In this document: piece after piece, positions 56,119 through 64,000 of the stretch
Layout: every line of letters starts with the position of its first letter
Position numbering within the stretch: the first letter of the stretch is position 1
Assembly: GCA_963575745.1 (NCBI GenBank)
Contig: CAUYUJ010005669.1
Span: 374,913 to 438,912, forward strand
Length of the DNA: 64,000 bases
Source of the DNA: Prorocentrum cordatum
Lineage: Eukaryota; Sar; Dinophyceae; Prorocentrales; Prorocentraceae
Direction: 5' to 3'
Program-made: the position numbers and the translations under genes
The notes under the pieces: model-generated
What the model saw: the letters and a program-made list of their open reading frames with translations, nothing else
Database searches by the model: none
What the model was told of the DNA's origin: nothing

Positions 56119-56659
56119 CTTCGAGAACATGGCGGCGCGCCCGCCCCGCGGCCCGCCAGGCGCCCGTCGTCTGGCAAACAGCTTCGGGCGAAGGCGGCAT
56201 CCGAAGCAGGAGGGGGCGGGGGGGAATCCAACTTCAATTCGAAATTCCAACTTCGAAGTTCGGAGTCCGAACCTCGAACTTCGAACGCGCGCTTCACAGG
56301 AGGCAGCGCCTCCTTGTCCCCCCCGCTCCTCAGCGGGGGAGCTCGCCTCCGCACGTTCCCATGAGCTGCGACATCTCCCGCCAGACACAGCGCTGTCGCG
56401 CGAAGCGGCGCGCGCAGGAGGCGCCTCGCCTCCTCGATTCGCCGCGCTTCTTTTTTGTCGGCCAGCCGCAGTCGCAGGCAGTTGCTTTTGTGCGCTGGCG
56501 GGGGCGCTGCCCGTGGCTGCTCGCTCGTTTCTCCCCCCCCCCCTCCTCCCGCGCCCCGGCTCCCTCGGCCCCCCCCCATTCCCCCCTCCCTCGCCCCCTC
56601 CCCCCTCTCCCCCCCCCTCCCCCCCCCTCCATTCCCCTCCCCCGCGGGCCGCTCGCTTC

Positions 56660-56968
56660 GCGCCCTTCCAACGCTTCGCGCTGATCTTGCCGCCCTCCAA
56701 GTGCTTCTCCGCGAGCGTGACCTGGTCTGACAGCGCATGCCTCGTCTTCCCCATCATCTCGTCGTCGGGTTCGCCCTCGGGGATGCATGCCGCTTCTGCC
56801 AGCAGGAGCTCTGCAGCGTCGAGGAAGTCGCTCAGCGCTGTGTGCGCGGGCCTGATCTCGTCGCCGTTGGTGCCCCGCTTGGCATCGTCGTCTCTCTTCG
56901 CCTTGGCGTCGAAACTCAGCATCAGCTCCTTCATGTCCTTCTGCTGCCTCTGCAGGGCGGCCACCTTC
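56660..56968 (-). CDS. DGVP-family protein, helical exon
   Basis: The acceptor CGCCGCAG precedes 56,968. The exon reads LKVAALQRQQKDMKELMLS, then FDAKAKRDDDAKRGTNGDE, then LSDFLDAAELLLAEAACIP and HALSDQVTLAEKHLEGGKI. It is a charged, mostly helical segment. The polypyrimidine run before the acceptor is on the minus strand, supporting this orientation. The 3' border is unclear because the following intron is open in frame and very G-rich. Confidence 0.6.
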
Positions 56969-57074
56969 AGCCTGCGGCGGCGCGGGGGGATAGGAGGGAA
57001 AGAGGGGGGACATGAGAGGGGGGGGGGGGCGGATGGGGGCTGGGGCAATGTGTGGAAGTTGCAGGCATAATTTG

Positions 57075-58034
57075 AATTCCCATCCTGAGCTCGTCTTTAT
57101 TTTCGGACATATCGCGGTACTCTTGGTTCTCGGTCTTCACGTCGCCGCCCCCCTGCCCCGCAGACGCGGATCCCCGAGACATGTCCTCCGGCGCGCCATT
57201 GCTCGTCTTCCCATAGTCTTTGTATGAGGCCCACTGCTCTCCCGTCCTCTCCTCGGCTGCGGTCTGCAGACCATCGTCGAAAACGTAAAAATACAATGAA
57301 TCTATGATTTCTTCCGTGTCCATCTGGGGCGGGTGGGATTCTGCCGTCTTCTGCTTCTCAGCGTTCTTGCGCCACTTGTTGCGGGCCCAATCGCACCCCG
57401 CCGACACGGTGGGAAAGTTCCCCAGGTTGACCCCGAACTCCTGCATCAGCTGCGTGACTGTGACCAATTTCTGTCTGCTGTTTGTCGACTCCATTTTCGA
57501 GGACTCATAAACGGCTGTGAAGGAATGCGTCAGGCCCTTCAGCCTCTTGGCGTCTTTCTCGCCCTTCTCCTTGTTGGACGTGAATGTGTCGTAGAACTCC
57601 TTCCGCTTCTGCTCGCCCAGTTGCTTGAGCGTTGCAAGGGCGATGATGCACTCCTTCCCGCTGTCGCTCTGGGCATTTCCATCCTTCGCGTTGTGCCGGA
57701 GGTGGTTCATGAGGTACGTGGTTTGCGCGTTCGCCAGGGAATCTTGCGGCGGGGGGGGCGGGCTCTTCTTGGCCTTCGGGGGCGGGCTCTTCGCTGGAGG
57801 CGGGCCGTCTCCTCCGGGCATCTTCGCTGGAGGCGGGCCCTTCGGCTTCCCAGCCGCGCCGTGTCCTGCAGGCGCCTTCGCTGGAGGCGGGCTCTTCGCT
57901 GGAGGCTGGCCCTTCGGTTTCCCCTTTGCTTTGTCCTTTGCTTTTCCCTTTGCCTTTGGCGCCGTGCGCGCCAAGTAGGTACTCAAGGCAAGAGAGCTCA
58001 CGAGCGAAATCAACAACGGCATCTGCCGAATCTT
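57075..58034 (-). CDS. DGVP-family protein, N-terminal exon (Lys/Pro-rich then conserved)
   Basis: The acceptor TTCTCCTGCTTCCACAG ends at 58,035, so the exon opens KIRQMPLLISLVSSLALST. A repetitive Lys/Gly and Pro/Ala-rich stretch (KGKAKDKAKGKPKG, PPAKSPPPAKAP) follows. Then come conserved-looking parts: QTTYLMNHLRHNAKDGN, KQLGEQKRKEFYDTFTSNK, VTVTQLMQEFGVNLGNFP, IDSLYFYVFDDGLQ and ENKDELRMGI. The region is clean over about 315 codons. The role may be DNA binding or oligomerisation, but no catalytic motif is visible. Exons further 5' were not found with confidence. Confidence 0.6.
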
Positions 58035-58315
58035 CTGTGGAAGCAGGAGAAACGCAAGGGATTAGGGCAAATGGAAATTCGAGCCTCGGACGCAGCTGCG
58101 GCGCACGCAGACAGAAGGGCGGCGCCTGCATAGACGAGGAAGCGCGGCCTCCTGCCAAGAAGAGGCGCGGCCTCCAGCGCCTGCCCTCCGCGGCCGCGCG
58201 ATGCAGGAAGCGTCGCCCCCTTCTCCTCGCCCATCCCCCAACCTCGCTCCTCTCCCCCATCCCTCCCCGTCCGAACGCCGAGGGCTCAGTCAGCTGAGTT
58301 TGCGCTCTTTGTCGC

Positions 58316-58925
58316 AGTTCTCGGCGCCTTTTCGAGCCACGGGGTCGCAGGTGAGCGCGTGCTGGGCGGGGTTCTCGCGCCGTCACGCGGAAGAAAACAA
58401 CGCGGCGGTGCCGTTCCAGGAGCGCAACAAGAAGCAGGGGATCCCGCAACCGCAAGTGAACTGGGCGCGCAGGGGCACCAGCGCCAAAAAAAATGAGAAC
58501 GAGGAAGGGGAGGGGAAGGAAAACCGTTTGAATTGCGCCCGCCCTCGCAGAGGAACCGGGGCAGGAGGGGTGGATCACCGCGCCAGACGGCCCGACGCAG
58601 GCGTTGGAGCTTGCGTGGTAGAAGGGGGAGCGGCTGGCGCACTACCAGGCTCGATCTCTCCTTCCTCACTTTTGCCCCCCTATGCTCCAATCTCCACTTC
58701 CCCCCTCCTCCCAGGTCGGCCGCCGCGCGCGCGAAGCGGACTTGTGGGCGTTCCAGCAGTGGGACGCCGACAAGAACCTGCAGATGTGGTACTTCCCCAT
58801 CAGGCGCTCGCCCCCCCCCTCCTCTTCCTCCTCCTCTCGCTTCCTCCTCCCTCGTCCGCGCTCCTCTGTCCCTCTTCTTTTCGTCCCTGCCCAGGCGCCA
58901 GGTGATCATGGCGCCGAACTTCTGA
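58316..58925 (+). CDS. putative small plus-strand gene inside the element (3-4 exons)
   Basis: Exon 1, after the acceptor TTTGTCGCAG, reads FSAPFRATGSQVSACWAGF, SRRHAEENNAAVPFQERNK and KQGIPQPQVNWARRG (58,316 to about 58,475). Exon 2 (about 58,550-58,618) reads EEPGQEGWITAPDGPTQAL then ELAW. Exon 3 (58,715-58,803) reads VGRRAREADLWAFQQWDAD then KNLQMWYFPI. Exon 4 (58,895-58,925) reads RQVIMAPNF and stop. The last intron (58,804-58,894) has a GC donor, a long pyrimidine tract and a CCCAG acceptor, and the phases fit. The intron before exon 3 also has a strong pyrimidine tract, but its donor is unclear. The function is unknown. Confidence 0.5.
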
Positions 58926-59149
58926 GGGCTGCGGCAGACGTCGGACACGTGCCTTTTCTTCGCTGGTACGTCCAGCGCGAAACTCCTCTTGTGTTTCCTT
59001 AAAAGCTCAACATTATCTTCTCTTCTCTATTCTGGAGGCTGAGCCTCCAGCGCATGAGGTAGTGCCTCCAATGCAAAAATAAAGGAGGCGTCGCCTCCTC
59101 GGCTCCTCGCAGCTCCTCTCCCCTTTGCCCTCGCATGCCGAACGCATTT

Positions 59150-59480
59150 TCCAGCGTGTTGATGTCGGGGTAAGTTTTAACTTATGAGGAAGCACAACAT
59201 ACAAACATACAAAAAAACACAAATACAAACTACAAATCGTCATACAAATTTTTGTATTAATCATACACAAATTACCTGATACACTATAGCATACAAAATC
59301 ATACAACTAAGATGCAAAACGTACAAATATACAAACAATACAACAACATACACCATCACATAGTAACCTATATATTCAATAGTTTATTACAACAAATACA
59401 TGCGTATTCTGCACTATCACCATGCGGATTTCAACATCAACACACTAAAAAACACATTCGGTTTGCATGTACTTAGTCTT
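59150..59480. other. AT-rich island with TACAAA repeats
   Basis: In an otherwise GC-rich element this roughly 330-bp stretch is mostly A, T and C. ATACAAA, ACAAA and TACAAC words recur, and there are small palindromes (TAAGTTTTAACTTA near 59,173 and TACAAATTTTTGTA near 59,242). No coding frame is supported. Confidence 0.8.
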
Positions 59481-59499
59481 TTTCTCAGGCCGCGTCAAA

Positions 59500-60150
59500 A
59501 TGCGCGGCTCAGAGAGTTGACGCCGCGGATGCCGCCCACGGCGGCGCGCGCCTCCTCAGCAGAGATATGGGAAGGATAAGCGGCAGGAACAGAGGAGGGG
59601 CGAGGGGAAGGTGAAGTGCAAGCCAAGTGAAATGAAAAGAGAGGGGGCGGTGGATGGGGAAGAGTCTGCCTTTCCCTTCGAGGAGGCGGCGCCTCCTTGC
59701 CACCCCCCTCCTCTCCCTTTCCACGTCCCCTAGCCCTCCAGTCGCCGCGTCGCCGTCTGCGGAGCATTCGCGGGTTCGACCTTCCAAGGCAATCCCACGA
59801 CGAGGCGATCATGCGAGAACCTTTCGCCGCCTCGGCGCGGGGGCGCCCTGGAAGGAAAACCTCTCTAAGGCCCAATCGCATCTTCTGCTGCGCCCTGTGC
59901 CGCGGCTGCGGGCGCTGCTGCTGGGCCGTCTGCTGGAGCTGCTGCTGCTGCAGCTTCTGATGCTGGAGGCGTTGCTGCTGCTGCTGCTGCAACCTCTGGC
60001 GCAGGCGAACGGGCCGCCTATGCTGCCCGAGGGGCAGGGTTGGAAGGCGGCCTCCGAGACGGCGTGCGCGGCGGCGCCCCGCCTCCCACGGCGCCATTGC
60101 CTGCGGGCGGTGGCGGAGGCGGTTCACCAGCACGTCGGAGCCCACCTGGG
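59500..60150 (-). other. possible Gln-rich coding block, unassigned
   Basis: A minus-strand frame is open from 60,145 to 59,495 and includes a Gln-rich run (QRLQQQQQQRLQHQKLQQQQ) coded by a GCA/GCT repeat near 59,935-60,000. The opposite strand gives a Leu-rich frame over the same repeat. There is no splice evidence that I trust, and it could be repeat-driven. It lies between the plus-strand gene and the 3' end of the gene at 60,292. Confidence 0.3.
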
Positions 60151-60291
60151 CAGGGGGGGGGATGCTGCAGGAGGCAGCGCCTCCTCAAGTACCACGTCCG
60201 TCTCGAGTTCGACGTTCGAAGTTCGAAACTCGACATCCGAATGTCGAACTTTGAACTTCGAGCGTCGAACCCGTGCGGTGGGACGTCGAAA

Positions 60292-60390
60292 TCACCCCGC
60301 CCGCTTCTGCCGCGTCCGCCGCAGCGCATCATCCGCCTCCTGCATGTCCGCGGCCAGCGACGCCTCCAGGGCGCGCTTCTTGGCCATGAA
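60292..60390 (-). CDS. element gene T1, last exon
   Basis: After the acceptor CCGTGCCCAG the exon reads (E)FMAKKRALEASLAADMQE then ADDALRRTRQKRAG and TGA at 60,292-60,294. It is a charged helix with a basic end. The joined phase with the previous exon is exact (…RQRE then FMAKK). The intron 60,391-60,500 is a conventional GT-AG intron of 110 bp. Confidence 0.65.
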   Translation of the reverse strand, partial: FMAKKRALEASLAADMQEADDALRRTRQKRAG

Positions 60391-60500
60391 CCTGGGCACG
60401 GAGGGTTGCGTATGTGTGCTGTTGCCTCTGTTTACATTCTTTTGCCGGGGGCGTTGCCTCCGTGCGACATTGCGCCTTTTGCTTTTGTGTCCCCAGGAAC

Positions 60501-60916
60501 TCGCGCTGCCGCGCCCCCTTGGACATGCGGTTCCGCGCCTTCGGCCGCACCACGATGGCCATGTGCTGGTTGCGGGTGGCCTGGTTGCGCTTCTGGCACG
60601 AGTGGCTGAGGCACGCGTGCACGAACTTGTCCTGCTGGCAGCGCGTGCAGCGCTGCCCGCCACGGGCTTTGACCCACCCGCGCGCCGCGCGTTTTCCCAT
60701 CTCCTCGGGCAGCCACATCAGCTCCTCCTCGGGCTCGCCCTCATAGACGACCATGCAGCCGTCGTCGTCGTCCTCCTCCTCCTCCTCCTCCGCCTCTTCG
60801 CCGCCGCCTGGCAATCCGTCGCGGAGCGTGTCCTTGAACGGATCCTTGCCAGGCGGCCCACCACCGCCGCCGCCGCGAGGGCGCCTCGTCGGCTGGAGGC
60901 GCAGCATCGCCACCGC
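60501..60916 (-). CDS. element gene T1, exon with Cys/His cluster
   Basis: The exon follows the acceptor CCCCCCTGCCCGCAG and opens AVAMLRLQPTRRPRGG. An acidic run (EEAEEEEEEDDDD) and MVVYEGEPEEELMWLPEEM follow. A probable zinc site is next: RCTRCQQDKFVHACLSHSC, then QKRNQATRNQHMAI. The end is basic (RPKARNRMSKGARQRE). The gene ends in the next exon. From memory, similar Cys clusters followed by a LEASLAADMQEA helix occur in unnamed dinoflagellate proteins. Nucleic-acid binding is a guess from composition. Confidence 0.65.
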
Positions 60917-60975
60917 CTGCGGGCAGGGGGGATGGGGAAAAAGACTTGCTCCTCCTCCTCCGCTTGCTCCTCCTT

Positions 60976-61390
60976 CAGGAGGCGACGCCTCCTCCTCTTC
61001 TCTCCCCTCTTAACTCCCCCTCCGCCTGCTGCGCCAGCGCGGCGAGCAGCAGCAGCGCCCAGCAGGCCGCCGTGGCCCCGCCGAGAGGCCCTGCTTGGGA
61101 AGGGGCCGCGCGGCCCCGAGCGTCGCGCACGCGCCCCGCGAGGAGCGCTCGCGGCTGCGACGGGCGAATGAAAACGCGCATCCAGCTGCCGCTCGGAGCA
61201 AGATGCGCCAAGAGGCGGCGCCTCCTATAGAACGCGGCGCCAAGCAGAAGGCGGAGCCTCCTGTCGGGGGCGATGCTGCCGAGCAGGAGGCGGAGCCTCC
61301 ATCGGGAGGCGTCGCCTCCCCCCCGTCGATCAACGCGCCCCTCCCCTGCGTGCAGGGGGCGGGCTCTCGTCCAGGAGGCGGCGCCCCCCC
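60976..61390. repeat. cluster of AGGAGGC/GCCTCCT palindromes in a T1 intron
   Basis: Palindromes of the type AGGAGGCGnCGCCTCCT lie at about 60,977, 61,211, 61,250, 61,285, 61,304 and 61,372, all between the T1 exons ending 61,457 and starting 60,916. Arms are 6-8 bp with a 1-3 base centre. Confidence 0.8.
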
Positions 61391-61456
61391 CCCCCCCCTC
61401 CTTTGCCTTCGCTCTTCGCCCCCCCTCCTTTTTAGCGGACCGCGTCGAGAACGGTG

Positions 61457-62395
61457 CAAGATCTGATTCCGAACTCCTGTTTCAGCCGCGCGACTGTGGC
61501 CCAGAACTGGCTGCTCTACATGCACATCTCCGCTGCCGCCGCTCCCTCCTTCTACTCGCGCCGCCTCCGCCACTCCGAACTTGTCGCGCAGGAGCTCCTC
61601 GCCTCGCGCTTTCACGGTCGCTTCCGTGATCTCACGCGTGCACAGCTTGCTGACCATGTCCGCTGCCATCTCCCGCATCTGCGCCTCGGAGTAGTCACCC
61701 GCTGTCCACTGGCGCACCTGGCTGCGCGGCTTGTGCACCTGGCGGATCGCCACGGCCGCCTTCTTCTTTTCTCGCCTGCCTTATACCACATGACAACCCA
61801 GGCTTTCCCCCTCGCAGAATCCTCCCCCGCCTCCAAGCTGGGGCTCCTGTCGGCCGCGGCATGCTTCTCCTCGGCCGCGGCGGGCTTCCTGACGGCCGCA
61901 GCCGGCCTCCGCTTGCTCGAGCCGCCCGCGGCGCCCTCCAGGTCGGACTCGTTCGTCTCCTGGCTGCTCTCCAGTTCGCCGTCCTCGCTGTCGTCGCGGG
62001 CGCGGGCCCCCTTGGCCTCGTCCTCGTCCTCCTCCTCGTCCTCCTCCTCGTTCGCTGCCGCCGGCCTCTTCGGCGCTGCCGCTGGCCGCTTCTTCGCCCC
62101 GCCCTTCGGGTGGGCCTGCTGCGGCTTGACTGCCTTCCCTCGGCCCCCCTGCTCCGCGGCCTGCAGGGCGGCGTTCGCCACGAGCGTCTCGACCGCCTCA
62201 CCGCCGACGGTGATCACGGCGAAGCCCTTGGCGCCCTGGCGAAGACGGAACCGCTCTTCCTTGAGCCCGAGCCACGCCTCGGGGCAGTGCCGAGCCCTCG
62301 CGAGTTCCATCGTGTTGTAATCCACCCAGTCTTCGTCCTCCTTGAAGGTCGCCGTCTTCTCGGCCTGATAGCTCGCCCCCTTTTGCGCCTCGGCG
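61457..62395 (-). CDS. element gene T1, large exon (K/RPAAA-rich linker and conserved domain)
   Basis: The block reads GASYQAEKTATFKEDEDWV then DYNTMELARARHCPEAWLG, and GFAVITVGGEAVETLVANA. A linker with KRPAAAPKRPAAANEEEDEEE-type composition follows. A conserved-looking domain ends it: AWVVMWYKAGEK, then IRQVHKPRSQVRQWTAGDY, MREMAADMVSKLCTREIT and ARGEELLRDKFG. Sense changes frame near 61,775 between YKAGEK and IRQVHK, so either a frameshift or a very small intron is present. I recall a comparable YK...IR..…Q domain in many unnamed dinoflagellate proteins. The function is unknown. Confidence 0.55.
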
Positions 62396-62424
62396 GTGGA
62401 AGGGGGGGGGCGATGGGGGCGCGG

Positions 62425-62640
<216 letters not shown>

Positions 62641-62992
62641 CTCTCCATGCCCCCCTCTCTCTCATGTATGGTGCAGAGCGAAACGCAAACGCCGCGCGGG
62701 CCTTCCTCGTGCTCGGCGGGCTGCTGGCCACGGTCCCCTGCGACGGGGCGACGCGCGCCCCCTCGTCGCCCATGCGCTCCCGCGGGGGGGCCCTCGCGCC
62801 ATGTAGGGCCAGGATCGCCGAGCCCTGGTCCGCTGCGCTGGGCGCGGCGCCGCCCGAGGCGGCCGACGCCGCCCCTGGGCTGCCGCGAAGCTTTGCTGAG
62901 CTCGGCGGCGTCGAGGCGGGCGAGTGCTGTCCGCCGCCCACGGCTTCCGCCTTCCTGGCGTGGATCGCCGTCTGCGCCGCGGGAGGGAGGCG

Positions 62993-63310
62993 CTACAACT
63001 CCTTGTTGCCGATCCTCTTGTTGCGCCACGACAGCGTCTCCAACGTCATTTTTGCCCACGCCGAGGGCGCGGGGTCCGCCTCCCCGAGCACCTCCTTCAG
63101 ACCCTTCTGGAGGTCCTTCGCGGACAGCCTCGCCGTCCGCCCATTCACGCTCGCCAGGAAGTTCACGCCCTTGCGCGCGATGTCCTCGTAGCTGCCCGCG
63201 CAGTGGAATCCCGGGATCTCGCCCTGCCACTTGCGGATGATCCCGTTCAAATCCTCCTGGGCGATCTCCACTTTCGCACGCCCCAACGCCGTGCGAGCGG
63301 CCCCGCGCCG
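62993..63310 (-). CDS. element gene T1, upstream exon
   Basis: The minus-strand frame reads AKVEIAQEDLNGIIRKWQG, EIPGFHCAGSYEDIARKGV, NFLASVNGRTARLSAKDLQ, KGLKEVLGEADPAPSAWAK and MTLETLSWRNKRIGNKEL, then a stop. A GT (GTTGTAGCGCC) overlaps the stop, so a splice donor there is plausible. The sequence is mixed and protein-like, in contrast to the repeats around it. I do not recognise the domain. The start codon is not identified. Confidence 0.55.
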   Translation of the reverse strand, partial: RRGAARTALGRAKVEIAQEDLNGIIRKWQGEIPGFHCAGSYEDIARKGVNFLASVNGRTARLSAKDLQKGLKEVLGEADPAPSAWAKMTLETLSWRNKRIGNKEL

Positions 63311-63419
63311 AGGTTGGGGGGGGGGCCGTTGCCGCGGCTTCTCGATGGCAGACTGCGGCGGCGATGGGAAGGTCGGATGCGCCGCCGTCGTCGCTCCTAG
63401 GAGGCGCGGCCCCCGCGTC

Positions 63420-63640
63420 CGCATGCTCGCCCCGCCCCATTCCTCTCCCCCCCCCCCCCGTGCAGGAGGCGCGGCCTCCTCGCTCTTCGCCCCCGTGACA
63501 AGAAGTCAACTTCCGCCCCTGCGAGATCGACGCGACGCCCTGGGGGGGGGGGGGGGGGGCGACGCCCCCCCCCACGCGCCAAGACCGCTCGCGCATGCAG
63601 CGCATGGCTCGCCGCAGGAGGCGCGGCCTCCTCCGCGCGT
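63420..63640. repeat. AGGAGGC palindromes and G/C homopolymer runs near the right TIR
   Basis: AGGAGGCGCGGCCTCCT occurs at 63,464-63,480 and again identically at 63,616-63,632. Between them are a G-run (63,541-63,559) and C-runs. No gene is supported. Confidence 0.8.
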
Positions 63641-63744
63641 GAATAAAAAATCTCATTGCAGGAGAAGCGCGCCGTCGTCGTCGTTAAGATGTGCGCGTCG
63701 CCACAGATTTAGCGACGATCGCCGCTAACTTTTAGCGTCGACGC

Positions 63745-63807
63745 TAACTTTAAGGCCGGCTACTAAATAAGCAGATGCACGAAATAAGCATAGATGGATT
63801 TACATGG
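63745..63807 (-). repeat. right terminal inverted repeat
   Basis: This is the reverse complement of the left repeat at 53,999-54,061. It keeps CTACTAAATAAGCAG and TAGATGGATTTACAT on the plus strand. Subterminal GCGTCGACGC is at 63,735-63,744 and AGCGACGATC at 63,711-63,720. Confidence 0.75.
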
Positions 63808-64000
63808 CAGAGAATTTCCCGCGCGGGCCCGAAGGGCCGCAGCATGGGGAAGGCCTCGGGCCTCCGGCCCTGAAGGACTTCCCGAGGTCGCCGTGGTGCA
63901 GTAAAGATAGCTTTTGCAGCCGTGTGGGGCCTGCGCGGGCTGGCGAGGCCCAGCTCGGTCATGTCGAGCCGCTGGCAGTCCGTCGCCCTGTCCAACATCT
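63808..64000 (-). other. flank beyond the right TIR, unassigned
   Basis: A minus-strand frame is open to the window edge (LDRATDCQRLDMTELGLAS ...). I cannot assign it. If the element is nested in LINE-3, this should be LINE-3 sequence upstream of its RT, but I see no motif that proves it. Confidence 0.3.

Overview
The window looks like nuclear DNA of a dinoflagellate. A 22-nt stretch at 1552-1573 matches the dinoflagellate trans-splicing spliced leader (DinoSL) at 19 of 22 positions. There are three decayed LINE-type retrotransposons of the kind common in dinoflagellates, GC-rich intron-broken coding blocks with at least one GC-AG intron, and a very large load of micro- and minisatellites. 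Prorocentrum or a related genus would fit, but the genus is a guess. I recognise no intact host gene, rRNA, tRNA, CRISPR array or bacterial-style operon. Coding features carry low to moderate confidence, because nearly all are relics or exon fragments.

Layout. 1-1.5 kb: no recognisable gene. 1.55-7.9 kb (+): a nearly full-length but broken LINE (LINE-1). Its order is SL relic, 42-bp repeats, ORF1 with a CxxC finger, endonuclease, reverse transcriptase (RT), knuckle-like CxxC, RNase H and a tail; (TCC)n lies on both sides. 8-11.6 kb: simple repeats and a 714-bp tandem duplication. 11.7-15.4 kb (-): a second LINE relic (LINE-2). 15.4-17.3 kb: low-complexity sequence. 17.3-36 kb: a composite satellite array. 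It alternates (GAC)n blocks, a roughly 300-bp core ending in a CG-rich palindrome, and a G-run/CATATATG module. Other minisatellites and an inverted segment are embedded in it, and it includes a nearly perfect 3.08-kb tandem duplication. 36-50.7 kb: repeat-rich DNA with four sizeable minisatellites and no convincing gene. 50.7-54.0 kb (-): a third LINE relic (LINE-3) with an intact YADD box.

54.0-63.8 kb is the most interesting region. About 61-bp imperfect terminal inverted repeats (TIRs) bound a block of roughly 9.8 kb. It carries an exon series for a protein family I remember as abundant and unnamed in dinoflagellates (here called the DGVP family), a second minus-strand gene ending at 60,292, and a probable small plus-strand gene at about 58.3-58.9 kb. 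The non-exonic parts are peppered with a short AGGAGGC/GCCTCCT palindrome. I propose that this is a decayed, intron-containing DNA transposon whose DGVP gene is a CACTA-like DDE transposase. It may have inserted into or beside LINE-3.

Functionally, the recognisable proteins are retroelement or putative transposon proteins. The rest of the window is tandem repeats.
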